Shown here: positions 1-7,587 of the stretch, piece after piece
Layout: each line of letters begins with the position of its first letter
Position numbering within the stretch: the stretch's first letter is position 1
Source: UBA9715 sp045614225
Lineage (GTDB): Bacteria > Actinomycetota > Coriobacteriia > Coriobacteriales > Eggerthellaceae
Direction: 5' to 3'
Length of the DNA stretch: 22,899 nucleotides
Assembly: GCA_045614225.1 (NCBI GenBank)
Contig: JAZLCO010000117.1
Coordinates: 1 to 22,899 of the forward strand
Translations under genes and position numbers: made by a program
The notes under the pieces: model-generated
Told to the model about the DNA's origin: nothing
Seen by the model: only the letters and a program-made list of their open reading frames with translations
Databases searched by the model: none

Positions 1-239
1 TGGAGATGGCACACCCTTCCCTGGGAGCAGCGTGCCATTTATAGCAAAACGGCGAGGTCGCATTATTCGCCGCATCAATATGGTGAAGTTAAGGATGCTG
101 GTCACAGGCATATTCTTATGATATATTGTCACGTGCAGCAACAAGCAACACGCTGCGCCATATCTTTCGTACGAGGAAAGTGGGCATGTCCCGCTTTCTT
201 TTTGTATGAGGGCAGGTTAGCGGAAAGGAAAGGGCCTCG
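1..239. other. Non-coding leader upstream of the rimP-nusA operon
   Basis: I see no credible gene here on either strand. It holds several inverted repeats: ATGGCAC (6-12) with GTGCCAT (32-38), GGCGA (51-55) with TCGCC (67-71), GTGCAGC (133-139) with GCTGCGC (152-158, one G-U pair), and a terminator-like hairpin at 176-203. The first hairpin is followed by TTTAT and may end transcription of a gene left of the window. A TATGAT box at 117-122 could be a -10 element, but I find no convincing -35 partner. No tRNA cloverleaf was recognised. Confidence 0.6.
176..203 (+). terminator. Intrinsic-terminator-like hairpin in the rimP leader
   Basis: GAAAGTGGG (176-184) pairs with CCCGCTTTC (190-198), a 9-bp stem with one G-U pair and loop CATGT, followed directly by TTTTT (199-203). 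It ends 36 bases before the rimP start, so it either terminates an upstream transcript or attenuates the operon. The preceding stem-loop (133-158) does not overlap it, so an antiterminator, if any, is not obvious. Confidence 0.65.
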
Positions 240-707
240 GTGCTCACACGAAAGGAACAAGAGCTGCTCGACGCTTTGGCGCCGACTGCCGAAAAAGAAG
301 GCGTCGACCTCGTGACGCTTGAAGTCGTTGGTGCCAAGAAGGCTCCGACGATTCGCGTGTACATCGACACCGACCACGGTGTGAGTTTCGACGAGCTGGC
401 TGCTGCGCAGGCGTGGATCAACGACATCATGGATGACATCGATCCATTCCCCGGAGCTTACACGCTCGAGGTATCGTCGCCGGGCATCGACCGGCCGCTG
501 AGGACGCGCGAGCATTTCGAGCGCTTCGCAGGCGAGAAGGTCGTGGTCAAGACGACGGCACCCATCAACGGTCGCGGCACGTACTCAGGCGTGCTTGTAG
601 GCATGAACGGCGACGACATCGAAGTCGATTGCGATGGCGAGCTGTTCACCATACCGTTCGATGCCGTGAAGAAGGCCAACGTAAAGGGAACATTCGACTT
701 CAACTAG
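240..707 (+). CDS. rimP: Ribosome maturation factor RimP
   Basis: This 155-residue protein acts in the cytoplasm in late maturation of the 30S ribosomal subunit. It has the two-domain RimP layout. The N-terminal half contains the family signature around residues 75-90 (LEVSSPGIDRPL), and the C-terminal half is a small beta-barrel (roughly residues 93-152, starting near the FAGEKVVVKT strand). Length is normal for the family. The start is GTG at 240, chosen because AAAGGAAAGG lies just upstream and because the N-terminus LTRKEQELLDAL begins like the family's first helix. It is the first gene of the operon with nusA, an order conserved in most bacteria. The upstream leader may attenuate it. Nothing looks broken. 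Confidence 0.95.
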   Translation: MLTRKEQELLDALAPTAEKEGVDLVTLEVVGAKKAPTIRVYIDTDHGVSFDELAAAQAWINDIMDDIDPFPGAYTLEVSSPGIDRPLRTREHFERFAGEKVVVKTTAPINGRGTYSGVLVGMNGDDIEVDCDGELFTIPFDAVKKANVKGTFDFN

Positions 708-727
708 TCGTGAGGAAAGGAAGACAC

Positions 728-1930
728 GTGGCAACATCACAATTGATCGAGGCGTTGCAGGAGTTGGCGCACGAGCGCAAAATCGACGAGTTCTACCTCA
801 TCGAACGCCTTGAGGAATCACTTGCAAACAGCTACCAGCGCATCCTCGACCTTGAATGGGATGCACGCGTCACAATCGACCGCCAGACGGGCAAGATCTA
901 CGTGTACGAGCTCGTTCCGGTAGGCGAGCCCGATGAAGAGACCGGCGAGTATTCCGAGTTCGAGGAGCGCGACGTCACGCCGGCAGACGTGAGCCGCATC
1001 GCCGCCCAGAACGCCAAGAGCGTCATCGCCGCCATCGTTCGCGATGCTGGCCGTCAGTCGATTTACGAAGAGTTCTCGGGTCGTGTAGGCGACCTCGTCA
1101 CCGGCACCGTTCTGCAAGGAACACCCGATTTCACGATCATCAAGATTCGCGATGGTGTCGAAGCCGAGCTTCCGCATTACGACCAGAAGCGTTATCCGGG
1201 AGAGCGCAACGAGCGCCCGAACAATGAGCATTATCGTCATAACCAGCGCCTCAAGGTACTGATCATCGATGTGCGCGACCCCTCGAGCGATGCGCCGCGT
1301 GTCCGTGGCGACCAGCAGCGTCCGCCGATCGTCGTGTCGCGTACGCACCCCGACCTGATTCGCCGTCTGTTCGAGATCGAAGTTCCCGAGATCTACGACG
1401 GCTTGGTTGAGGTGAAGTCCATCGCCCGCGAGCCGGGCGTTCGCTCGAAGGTTGCTGTTGCATCCCGCGAATCGAACCTCGATCCGGTTGGTGCATGCGT
1501 CGGCCCGAAGGGCAGCCGCGTGCGCATGGTCGTCGAGGAGCTTCGCAACGAGCGCGTCGATGTCATCCAGTGGAGCGAGAACCCGGCTGTCTACGTCGGC
1601 AATGCGCTGTCACCGGCGAGGGTCAACTCGGTCACCATCGACGAGGAGAACCACTATGCAACCGTCGTCGTCTCCGACGACCAGCTCTCGCTTGCCATCG
1701 GCAAGGAGGGTCAGAATGCACGCCTCGCTGCGCGCTTGACCGGCTGGCATATCGACATCAAGAGCGCTTCGTTCGTGGGAGCATCGCTCGTCGACGAGGA
1801 CACGCTTCTCGACGACGAAGTTGAGGAAGAGTCCGAGTTCTGTGCTTATGAGAACGAAGACGGTGTACGTTGCCGCAACCACGCCCGTCCGGGCAGCAGG
1901 TACTGCGGAATTCACGCGAGCCTCGAATAG
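728..1930 (+). CDS. nusA: Transcription termination/antitermination factor NusA with Cys/His tail
   Basis: NusA binds RNA polymerase and nascent RNA and controls pausing, termination and antitermination. At 400 residues it shows an N-terminal polymerase-binding domain (about 1-115), an S1 domain starting near GDLVTGTVLQG, KH1 with VGACVGPKGSRV, and KH2 with LAIGKEGQNARLAARLTGW. There are no C-terminal acidic repeats as in E. coli. Instead an acidic linker leads to a Cys/His-rich tail with C372, C382, H385, C393 and H396, which could bind zinc (inference). The reading frame is open back to 629, but GTG at 728 is chosen because GAGGAAAGGA precedes it and MATSQLIEALQEL is the expected first helix. 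It begins 20 bases after rimP. Confidence 0.95.
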   Translation: MATSQLIEALQELAHERKIDEFYLIERLEESLANSYQRILDLEWDARVTIDRQTGKIYVYELVPVGEPDEETGEYSEFEERDVTPADVSRIAAQNAKSVIAAIVRDAGRQSIYEEFSGRVGDLVTGTVLQGTPDFTIIKIRDGVEAELPHYDQKRYPGERNERPNNEHYRHNQRLKVLIIDVRDPSSDAPRVRGDQQRPPIVVSRTHPDLIRRLFEIEVPEIYDGLVEVKSIAREPGVRSKVAVASRESNLDPVGACVGPKGSRVRMVVEELRNERVDVIQWSENPAVYVGNALSPARVNSVTIDEENHYATVVVSDDQLSLAIGKEGQNARLAARLTGWHIDIKSASFVGASLVDEDTLLDDEVEEESEFCAYENEDGVRCRNHARPGSRYCGIHASLE

Positions 1931-1940
1931 GAGTATTTGA

Positions 1941-2225
1941 ATGGCCGAGGCCCGCGAGAAACGCGTGAGGACATGCGTCGGATGCGGTGAGCAATCCGGT
2001 AAGGAGACGCTCATGCGCATCATGCGCTCCGCTGATGGTTCGGTGTCGTTCGACCCGACCGGGCGCGGTGCCGGGCGCGGTGCTTACGTGTGCTCGCAAG
2101 CATGCTTCGAACAGGCGTTGAAGACGCGGAAGCTGCAACGGGCCTTGAAATGTGGGATAGAGAAGGAAGATGCCGAAGGCATCGCAGCGCAATTGGCCGC
2201 TGCGCAAGCCAGTCGGATGCAGTAA
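1941..2225 (+). CDS. rnpM: RNase P modulator RnpM (YlxR, DUF448)
   Basis: This is a 94-residue YlxR-family RNA-binding protein, the family described in Bacillus as a modulator of RNase P. The diagnostic motifs are RTCVGC near the start and GRGAYVC followed by a conserved Cys (CSQAC) in the middle. The N-terminus is basic. The gene sits between nusA and infB, its standard place, and starts 10 bases after the nusA stop. A regulatory role within the nusA-infB operon is known for relatives. The protein looks complete. The C-terminal 25 residues are Ala/Glu rich and not part of the conserved fold. Confidence 0.92.
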   Translation: MAEAREKRVRTCVGCGEQSGKETLMRIMRSADGSVSFDPTGRGAGRGAYVCSQACFEQALKTRKLQRALKCGIEKEDAEGIAAQLAAAQASRMQ

Positions 2226-2234
2226 GGAGAGAGT

Positions 2235-5006
2235 ATGGCGAGCATGCGAGTGTTGCAACTTGCAAAAGAGTACGGGCTTTCCAACAAGGAAATGCTCGAA
2301 AAGGTTATTGAGCTCGGTATTCCAGCCAAGAGCCATGCAAGCGTGCTCACCGAGGAGAACGTCGCGAAGGTCCGCGAAGCCCTCGGAGAGGCATCGGTAG
2401 ACGAGAAGACGGGCGAGCCCGCCGAACGTCCGCTCACCAAAGAAGAAATCGAAGCACGTGAGCGCGAGGCCGAAGAGGAACGCGCGCGCCGTGAAGCCGT
2501 TGAGAAGGAACGTGCCGCTCGTGAGGCGGAACGCGCCGGGCGCACGGGCGCGGCCAAGTCCGAAAAGGACGAGGACGAAACGAAGCAGGAAACCAAGCCC
2601 CGCAAGGTTGCTCCTGAAACGAATCCCTTCGAGAATCTGGAAAACCAGATTGCAAGCGAGCAGGAGCGCGTGAAGCGCGAGGCTGAGGAAGCTGCAGCGC
2701 GCTCGCGCGCAGCTGCAGTTGCAAAAGACGTGGCCAAGAAGCAGGCTGTCGAGGAGGCTCTGCGCAACCGCAACGGCAAGAAGAGTGCGGCAAAGCCCGC
2801 AGAGGAGCCCGTCGAGAAACCTGCTGAAAAGCCTTCCAGAAAGCAAGCACCTGTCGCGAAACCTGCCAAGACGAATTTCGATTCGCTGCTCAGCCAGATC
2901 GAATCCGAGAAGAAGCGCATTGAAGAGCAAGCTGCAACTCCTTCGAAGCCGAGCCAGGCAGAGCGTCCTGCACAGCAAGGTGGCAAGAAGGGCAAGAAAA
3001 AGCAGCGCAACGAGCAGTTCGTGCCCGAGCTAGAGGCTGAGGCGGACGGCGAGGACCGTTACGCGAAAATGGCCGTGCAGGTCGAGAAGCTGCAACGCGA
3101 CAAGGTGCTCGCTGATGCGCGCGCAGCTGTTGCCGCAGCATCCACCCACGAGGGCGAAGGACGCCGCAAGAAGCGCAAGGAGAAGCGTCAGGCCGAGGCC
3201 CGTGAGCGCGCCGAGCTCGAGGCGCTTGAGAAGGGTCTCGACCCCGAGCTCGTGCTTGACGAGTCCGTCGTCGAGGTGCCCCAGGGTGCTTCGGTCGCCA
3301 AGCTCGCCGAGGTGCTGAAGGTTCAGCCCAACGACATCATCAAGAGGCTGTTCATGCTCGGTCAGGTGCTGACGTTGACCCAGACCATGAGCGACGACCT
3401 CATCGAGCTGGTTGCGGACGATCTCGGCCGCAAGGTTCGCGTCGTTTCTCCCGAAGAGGAATACGCGGTCGTGTATCACGACACCGAAGACGATCTCAAG
3501 CCGCGTCCGCCGGTAGTCACGGTCATGGGCCATGTCGACCATGGCAAGACGTCGCTGCTCGACGCGATTCGCCACACTGGCGTTGTCGCGAGCGAGGCTG
3601 GTGGCATCACTCAGCATATCGGCGCGTCTGTTGTCGAAATCGATGGCAAGCAGATCACTTTCATCGACACTCCGGGTCACGAGGCGTTCACGGCAATGCG
3701 TGCTCGTGGTGCCCAGGTCACCGACGTCATCGTGCTCGTTGTCGCTGCCGACGACGGCGTCATGCCGCAGACGGTTGAGGCAATCAACCATGCGAAGGCA
3801 GCTGATGTTCCCATCGTCGTGGCTGTCAACAAGATCGATAAACCCGGTGCGAACCCCGATCGCGTGCGTCAGGAACTCACCGAGTACGGCGTCATCCCCG
3901 AAGAGTGGGGCGGCACCAACATGTTCGTCGAGGTGTCTGCAAAGAAGAAGATGCATATCGACGACCTGCTCGAGACCATCATCCTCCAGGCTGACGTGCT
4001 CGAGCTGAAGGCCAATCCCGATGCGCTTGCTTCCGGCTTCGTCATCGAGGCTAACCTCGACAAAGGCCGTGGCCCCGTCGCCACGGTGCTCGTCCAGCGC
4101 GGTACACTGCATCCCGGCGATAGCGTAGTCGCTGGCACCTCGTACGGCCGCGTCCGTGCGTTGGTCAATCCTCGTGGCGAGAACGTCCCGGCCGCATTCC
4201 CGGCCGACCCGGCAGAGATCCTCGGCTTGTCGAGCGTGCCGGTCGCCGGTGACGAGTTCCGCGTATTCGAAGACGAACGCGATGCCCGCAAGCTCGCCGA
4301 AGAGCGCGCGCTGCGCCAGCGCCTCGCTGCTCAGGAATCGAAGTCGCACATGAGCTTGGACGACCTGTTCGATCGCATCGAGGCTGGCAAGCAGACCGAC
4401 TTGAACCTCATCGTCAAAGCCGACGTCCAGGGTTCGATCGAGGCTCTGCGCGACGCATTCGAGAAGATGGACCAGTCCGAGGTTCGCATCAACATCGTGC
4501 ACTCCGCCGTTGGTGGCATCACCGAGACCGACGTCACGCTGGCATCGGCATCCGACGCCATCATCATCGGCTTCAACGTTCGCCCGACGGGCAAATCGAA
4601 ACAGCAGGCCGAGAAGGAAAAGGTTGACATCCGTCTGTACCGTGTCATCTACCAGGCAATTGAAGAAATCAACGCCGCACGCGTCGGTCTGCTTTCCCCC
4701 GACATCGTCGAGGAAGACACCGGTATCGCAGAGGTTCGCGAGTTGTTCAAGGTGCCGAAGGTCGGCACGATCGCTGGTTGCTACATGCTCGAAGGCGAGA
4801 TGCACCGCGATGACAAGGTTCGCTTGGTTCGCAACGGCACCGTCATCTACGACGGTTCGCTTGCCAGCATGCGCCGCTTCAAGGACGATGTGAAATCGGT
4901 TAAGTCCGGCTACGAGTGCGGCTTGGGTGTCGAGGGCTTCCAAGACCTCAAGATCGGCGACACGATCGAGGGTTACATCATCAAGGAAGTCGAGAGGACC
5001 GAGTAA
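2235..5006 (+). CDS. infB: Translation initiation factor IF-2
   Basis: IF-2 is the GTPase that brings fMet-tRNA to the 30S subunit and promotes subunit joining. The protein has 923 residues. A first IF2_N domain spans about 1-50, followed by a long charged, Ala/Glu/Lys/Arg-rich linker (about 55-345) that should be helical or disordered. A second IF2_N module lies near 346-410. The GTP-binding domain carries GHVDHGKT (432-439), DTPGHE (478-483) and NKID (532-535). Beta-barrel domain II, domain III and the fMet-tRNA-binding C-terminal barrel follow. ATG at 2235 has GGAGAGAG before it. The stop TAA directly abuts the rbfA ATG, so translation is probably coupled. The unusually long linker explains the size; the catalytic part is ordinary. 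Confidence 0.97.
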   Translation: MASMRVLQLAKEYGLSNKEMLEKVIELGIPAKSHASVLTEENVAKVREALGEASVDEKTGEPAERPLTKEEIEAREREAEEERARREAVEKERAAREAERAGRTGAAKSEKDEDETKQETKPRKVAPETNPFENLENQIASEQERVKREAEEAAARSRAAAVAKDVAKKQAVEEALRNRNGKKSAAKPAEEPVEKPAEKPSRKQAPVAKPAKTNFDSLLSQIESEKKRIEEQAATPSKPSQAERPAQQGGKKGKKKQRNEQFVPELEAEADGEDRYAKMAVQVEKLQRDKVLADARAAVAAASTHEGEGRRKKRKEKRQAEARERAELEALEKGLDPELVLDESVVEVPQGASVAKLAEVLKVQPNDIIKRLFMLGQVLTLTQTMSDDLIELVADDLGRKVRVVSPEEEYAVVYHDTEDDLKPRPPVVTVMGHVDHGKTSLLDAIRHTGVVASEAGGITQHIGASVVEIDGKQITFIDTPGHEAFTAMRARGAQVTDVIVLVVAADDGVMPQTVEAINHAKAADVPIVVAVNKIDKPGANPDRVRQELTEYGVIPEEWGGTNMFVEVSAKKKMHIDDLLETIILQADVLELKANPDALASGFVIEANLDKGRGPVATVLVQRGTLHPGDSVVAGTSYGRVRALVNPRGENVPAAFPADPAEILGLSSVPVAGDEFRVFEDERDARKLAEERALRQRLAAQESKSHMSLDDLFDRIEAGKQTDLNLIVKADVQGSIEALRDAFEKMDQSEVRINIVHSAVGGITETDVTLASASDAIIIGFNVRPTGKSKQQAEKEKVDIRLYRVIYQAIEEINAARVGLLSPDIVEEDTGIAEVRELFKVPKVGTIAGCYMLEGEMHRDDKVRLVRNGTVIYDGSLASMRRFKDDVKSVKSGYECGLGVEGFQDLKIGDTIEGYIIKEVERTE

Positions 5007-5372
5007 ATGAAACAGGGCAGTTCCTCACGACGCGTGAATGAGCAGGCACGGCAGGTGATTGCCGAGACGCTCATGTTCGAAATCTCCGACCCGCGGCTGG
5101 CGATGGTGACCATCACCGGCTGCGAGGTCAGTTTCGACCGCGCGTTCTGCAACGTTTACTACACCGCTCAGCCTGGAACGTACGACGAGGTCCAGGAGGC
5201 ATTCGGCAAAGCCGGCGGACGTATTCGCTCGATTCTTGCCAAGAAGCTCAGTTGGCGCACCTCTCCCGAGCTCCGATTCTTCGTCGACCAGAGCGTCGAC
5301 GAAGCCGAGCGCATTGCGCGTGCTCTCGAGACCGAACGCCAGCGTATGGGCGATGCCGAGGCCGAGGAATAA
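5007..5372 (+). CDS. rbfA: Ribosome-binding factor A
   Basis: RbfA is a small KH-like protein that binds immature 30S subunits near the 16S rRNA 5' helix and helps processing, notably in the cold. The 121-residue product has the family's opening (RRVNEQARQVIAETL), the strand ISDPRLAMVTITGCEVS, and the end motif SPELRFFVDQSVDEAERI. Its ATG immediately follows the infB stop (TAAATG), so it probably depends on ribosomes finishing infB. Length and order are standard. An imperfect hairpin follows its stop codon. Confidence 0.94.
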   Translation: MKQGSSSRRVNEQARQVIAETLMFEISDPRLAMVTITGCEVSFDRAFCNVYYTAQPGTYDEVQEAFGKAGGRIRSILAKKLSWRTSPELRFFVDQSVDEAERIARALETERQRMGDAEAEE

Positions 5373-5397
5373 CCAATAAGGGAGTATCCCTATTTGG
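5373..5397 (+). other. Imperfect intercistronic hairpin between rbfA and nrnA
   Basis: CCAA (5373-5376) pairs with TTGG (5394-5397) and AGGGA (5379-5383) with TCCCT (5387-5391), with a 2x2 internal mismatch and loop GTA. There is no T-run, so it is not a convincing terminator. It starts right after the rbfA stop and ends 8 bases before the AAGGAGG of nrnA, so it may be an mRNA processing or stability element. Confidence 0.5.
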
Positions 5398-5416
5398 TTA
5401 GCACAAGGAGGAAGTT

Positions 5417-6421
5417 GTGGCAGTTTCGTCGCAGACCAATTCGACTCTCGAGCAAATCGGCGACGTTCTCAAAGCTGCCGACGATTTCGTGATCTGCGGA
5501 CACGTCAGCCCTGATGGCGACTGCCTGGGCAGTCAGCTTGCCCTTTGGCATGCGCTGCGCGCGTTGGGCAAGAATGCAACGTGCGTACTTGTCAAAGACG
5601 AGCCCATACCGATAGACCTCGCTTTCATGCCGGGAATCGACAACATGGTGTTTGCGGGCGCGTTCGAAGGGCCCGCGCGTGTGTTCGTGTGCGTCGACGT
5701 TCCGACACGCGAGCGCATAGGGCAGGCCGCTTGCGACATTCTCGACCGCTGCGAAACCTCGATCACAATTGACCACCACGAGGTGGATTGCAACATGTGC
5801 GAGCACGTTTACGTCGACCCTGACAGTGCGTCTTCGTCGGTGCTTGTCTGGCAAGTGGTTAAACACCTTTTAGATAAGCCTCCTCTCGAAAGCGCGATAT
5901 GCGCATACGTCGGGTTGATGACCGACACGGGGAGCTTCAGGTACCAAAATGCTGATGCCGCCGCTTTCGCCTGCGCATCGGATCTCGTAGGCTACGGCGT
6001 CGATCCGTCGTACGTGGCGACGAACGTCTACCAGAACCGCACGCTCGCCTCCGTGAAACTCGAGGCGCTCGTGGCTAGCCGTTTCGAGCTGCTGCACGAT
6101 GGTGAAGTTGCGCTCGGTTGGGTATCGGCGCGCGAGATGGAAGATCTTGGTGCGGTGAAAGCTGACGCAGACATGCTCATCGAGATATTGCGCTCGCTGC
6201 GTGGCGTGCGTATCGCATGCATGCTCAGGGAACAAGATGGCGTGGTTCGCGGCAGCCTGAGGGCGAAAGACGATACTGATGTTGCTTCGCTTGCCTCCGA
6301 GCTTGGTGGCGGCGGTCACCGTGCGGCTGCGGGTTTGACTCTCGCATTGTCGCTTGATGAAGCCCAGGAACTCATGCGCAGCAAGCTTGTTGGGCTGTTG
6401 TCGGATGGTGGGGAAGCGTAA
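5417..6421 (+). CDS. nrnA: DHH-DHHA1 phosphoesterase, NrnA-type nanoRNase/pAp phosphatase
   Basis: NrnA-family enzymes degrade short oligoribonucleotides and dephosphorylate pAp, using two metal ions. The 334-residue protein has the DHH catalytic domain: H29 and the DGD at 33-35 in GHVSPDGDCLGSQ, D94 in VCVDV, the family DHH at 119-121 and MTDTGSFRY. The DHHA1 substrate domain follows, ending in the glycine-rich GGGGHRAAAG. The GTG start at 5417 is fixed by AAGGAGG 5-6 bases upstream. The location between rbfA and truB is typical of this family in Gram-positive genomes. The TAA is followed directly by the truB ATG. I infer the specific NrnA activity from family and position; related DHH proteins can prefer cyclic dinucleotide-derived pNpN. 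Confidence 0.88.
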   Translation: MAVSSQTNSTLEQIGDVLKAADDFVICGHVSPDGDCLGSQLALWHALRALGKNATCVLVKDEPIPIDLAFMPGIDNMVFAGAFEGPARVFVCVDVPTRERIGQAACDILDRCETSITIDHHEVDCNMCEHVYVDPDSASSSVLVWQVVKHLLDKPPLESAICAYVGLMTDTGSFRYQNADAAAFACASDLVGYGVDPSYVATNVYQNRTLASVKLEALVASRFELLHDGEVALGWVSAREMEDLGAVKADADMLIEILRSLRGVRIACMLREQDGVVRGSLRAKDDTDVASLASELGGGGHRAAAGLTLALSLDEAQELMRSKLVGLLSDGGEA

Positions 6422-7423
6422 ATGAAGCGCGGCTCCTCCGGCCTTTCCCTCATAGTGGGTGTGGACAAGCCCGAGGGCATGTCTTCGCATGATGTCGTCA
6501 ATCGCTGTCGGAGAATCTTCGGCGAACGAAGGGTTGGTCATACCGGCACGCTCGACCCGCTTGCGACGGGCGTTTTACCTATATGTATCGGTCCTGCCAC
6601 GAGGCTCGACCAGTTCATGACATCTCATGACAAGCGTTACCGTGTTCGCATAGGGTTCGGCTACGAGACGACGACCGACGATAAGCTCGGAGAAATGACG
6701 GTGAGCGCCGCTGTTCCAGCTTATCTTTTCGATGAGGCGTTCGCGCGCGAGCGCGTTGCAATGCTCGTACGCCAACATACGCAAGTACCTCCGCAGTATT
6801 CGGCTATAAAGGTCAATGGCAAGAAAGCATATGAGGTTGCCCGTGCTGGCGACACCATTGAATTGGAACCGCGTGTCATCGAAGTTTACAAAGCAGAGCT
6901 GATCGGCATGCGTGAAGGCGAAGATGGGCTTTCGTTGCAATGGATAGTGGATGTGTCGGTTTCGAAAGGCACTTATATCAGGTCGCTCGTGAGAGATCTC
7001 GGAAGGGAAGTGATGTGCCCGGCGCATGTCACGGCTCTTGAACGTCGTTCTGCAGGCAGAATCGAGCTGGGGCATTGCGTGAGCCTCGATGTGCTCGAGA
7101 GCCTCAAACAGGATGCGGCCCTCGACCCCGTGAGGGTATTGGGTTATCGTTTCGCGTTCGGTGACAATTACGAGCGTTTCGTAAACAGTGGAACGAAGCT
7201 TTATTCCGACCAAGTCGTCTTGCACGAGCCGCTTTCCATGCAATCGAGCGGGTACTCGTGTCCATGCACAACGAGCATATGCGAGAGCATGGACCCGCCG
7301 GAAAAAGATGAAATCGTTTCAGTCATTACCAACAATCGGCTGAAAGCGCTCTACTCATACAACGCAAGTTCAAACGTTTGGACACCGGCGTGTGTCTTCT
7401 CGACTGCCATTTATAGAGGCTAG
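6422..7423 (+). CDS. truB: tRNA pseudouridine(55) synthase TruB
   Basis: TruB converts U55 of the tRNA T-loop to pseudouridine. The 333-residue product opens with VDKPEGMSSHDVV. It carries the catalytic motif GHTGTLDPLATG with the nucleophilic D45, a motif II region at RYRVRIGFGYETTTDD, and SKGTYIRSLVRDLG. The last 80-90 residues are divergent: they contain a Cys-rich turn (SCPCTTSIC) and end with strands resembling a PUA-like RNA-binding domain (LKALYSYNASSNVWTPACVF). The usual downstream partner ribF is absent; hppA comes next after 164 bases. The start ATG touches the nrnA stop. The enzyme call is firm; the C-terminal fold is inferred. Confidence 0.94.
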   Translation: MKRGSSGLSLIVGVDKPEGMSSHDVVNRCRRIFGERRVGHTGTLDPLATGVLPICIGPATRLDQFMTSHDKRYRVRIGFGYETTTDDKLGEMTVSAAVPAYLFDEAFARERVAMLVRQHTQVPPQYSAIKVNGKKAYEVARAGDTIELEPRVIEVYKAELIGMREGEDGLSLQWIVDVSVSKGTYIRSLVRDLGREVMCPAHVTALERRSAGRIELGHCVSLDVLESLKQDAALDPVRVLGYRFAFGDNYERFVNSGTKLYSDQVVLHEPLSMQSSGYSCPCTTSICESMDPPEKDEIVSVITNNRLKALYSYNASSNVWTPACVFSTAIYRG

Positions 7424-7587
7424 AAACTGTCTTTTTTGTCGAAATCGAGCCGTTCACGTTTAAGTTACGAGTTTTCAACGATTTCCAGAAGAAATAACTT
7501 TAGAATTTGAGGGCTTGTTGGTTTCGTGCTCACATGCCCAGCACGAAGGCAACATGGAAAAGTAAACCTGGTACAAGGAGGAATCGC
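7424..7587 (+). promoter_or_regulatory. hppA leader with hairpin 7522-7548
   Basis: This gap separates truB from hppA. TTCGTGCT (7523-7530) pairs perfectly with AGCACGAA (7540-7547), loop CACATGCCC, extendable by one wobble pair. No T-run follows, so it is not an intrinsic terminator. TAGAAT at 7501-7506 could be a -10 box, but no good -35 lies at 16-18 bases. A strong AAGGAGG is at 7575-7581. I compared the region with the fluoride riboswitch consensus and did not find its conserved core. A promoter is expected because hppA has its own terminator, but I cannot place it. Confidence 0.4.

Noticed and set aside
1..115. tRNA or small RNA gene before rimP
   Set aside because: Several short inverted repeats occur, but no cloverleaf, CCA end or known RNA signature.
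629..727. Upstream extension of nusA
   Set aside because: It overlaps rimP and lacks a ribosome site; GTG at 728 has one and gives the family N-terminus.
3030..4943. Very long open frame antisense to infB
   Set aside because: It mirrors the codon bias of infB, has no recognisable motif or ribosome site, and infB itself is certain.
7424..7587. Fluoride riboswitch upstream of the pyrophosphatase
   Set aside because: The conserved core was not found; only a simple hairpin is present.
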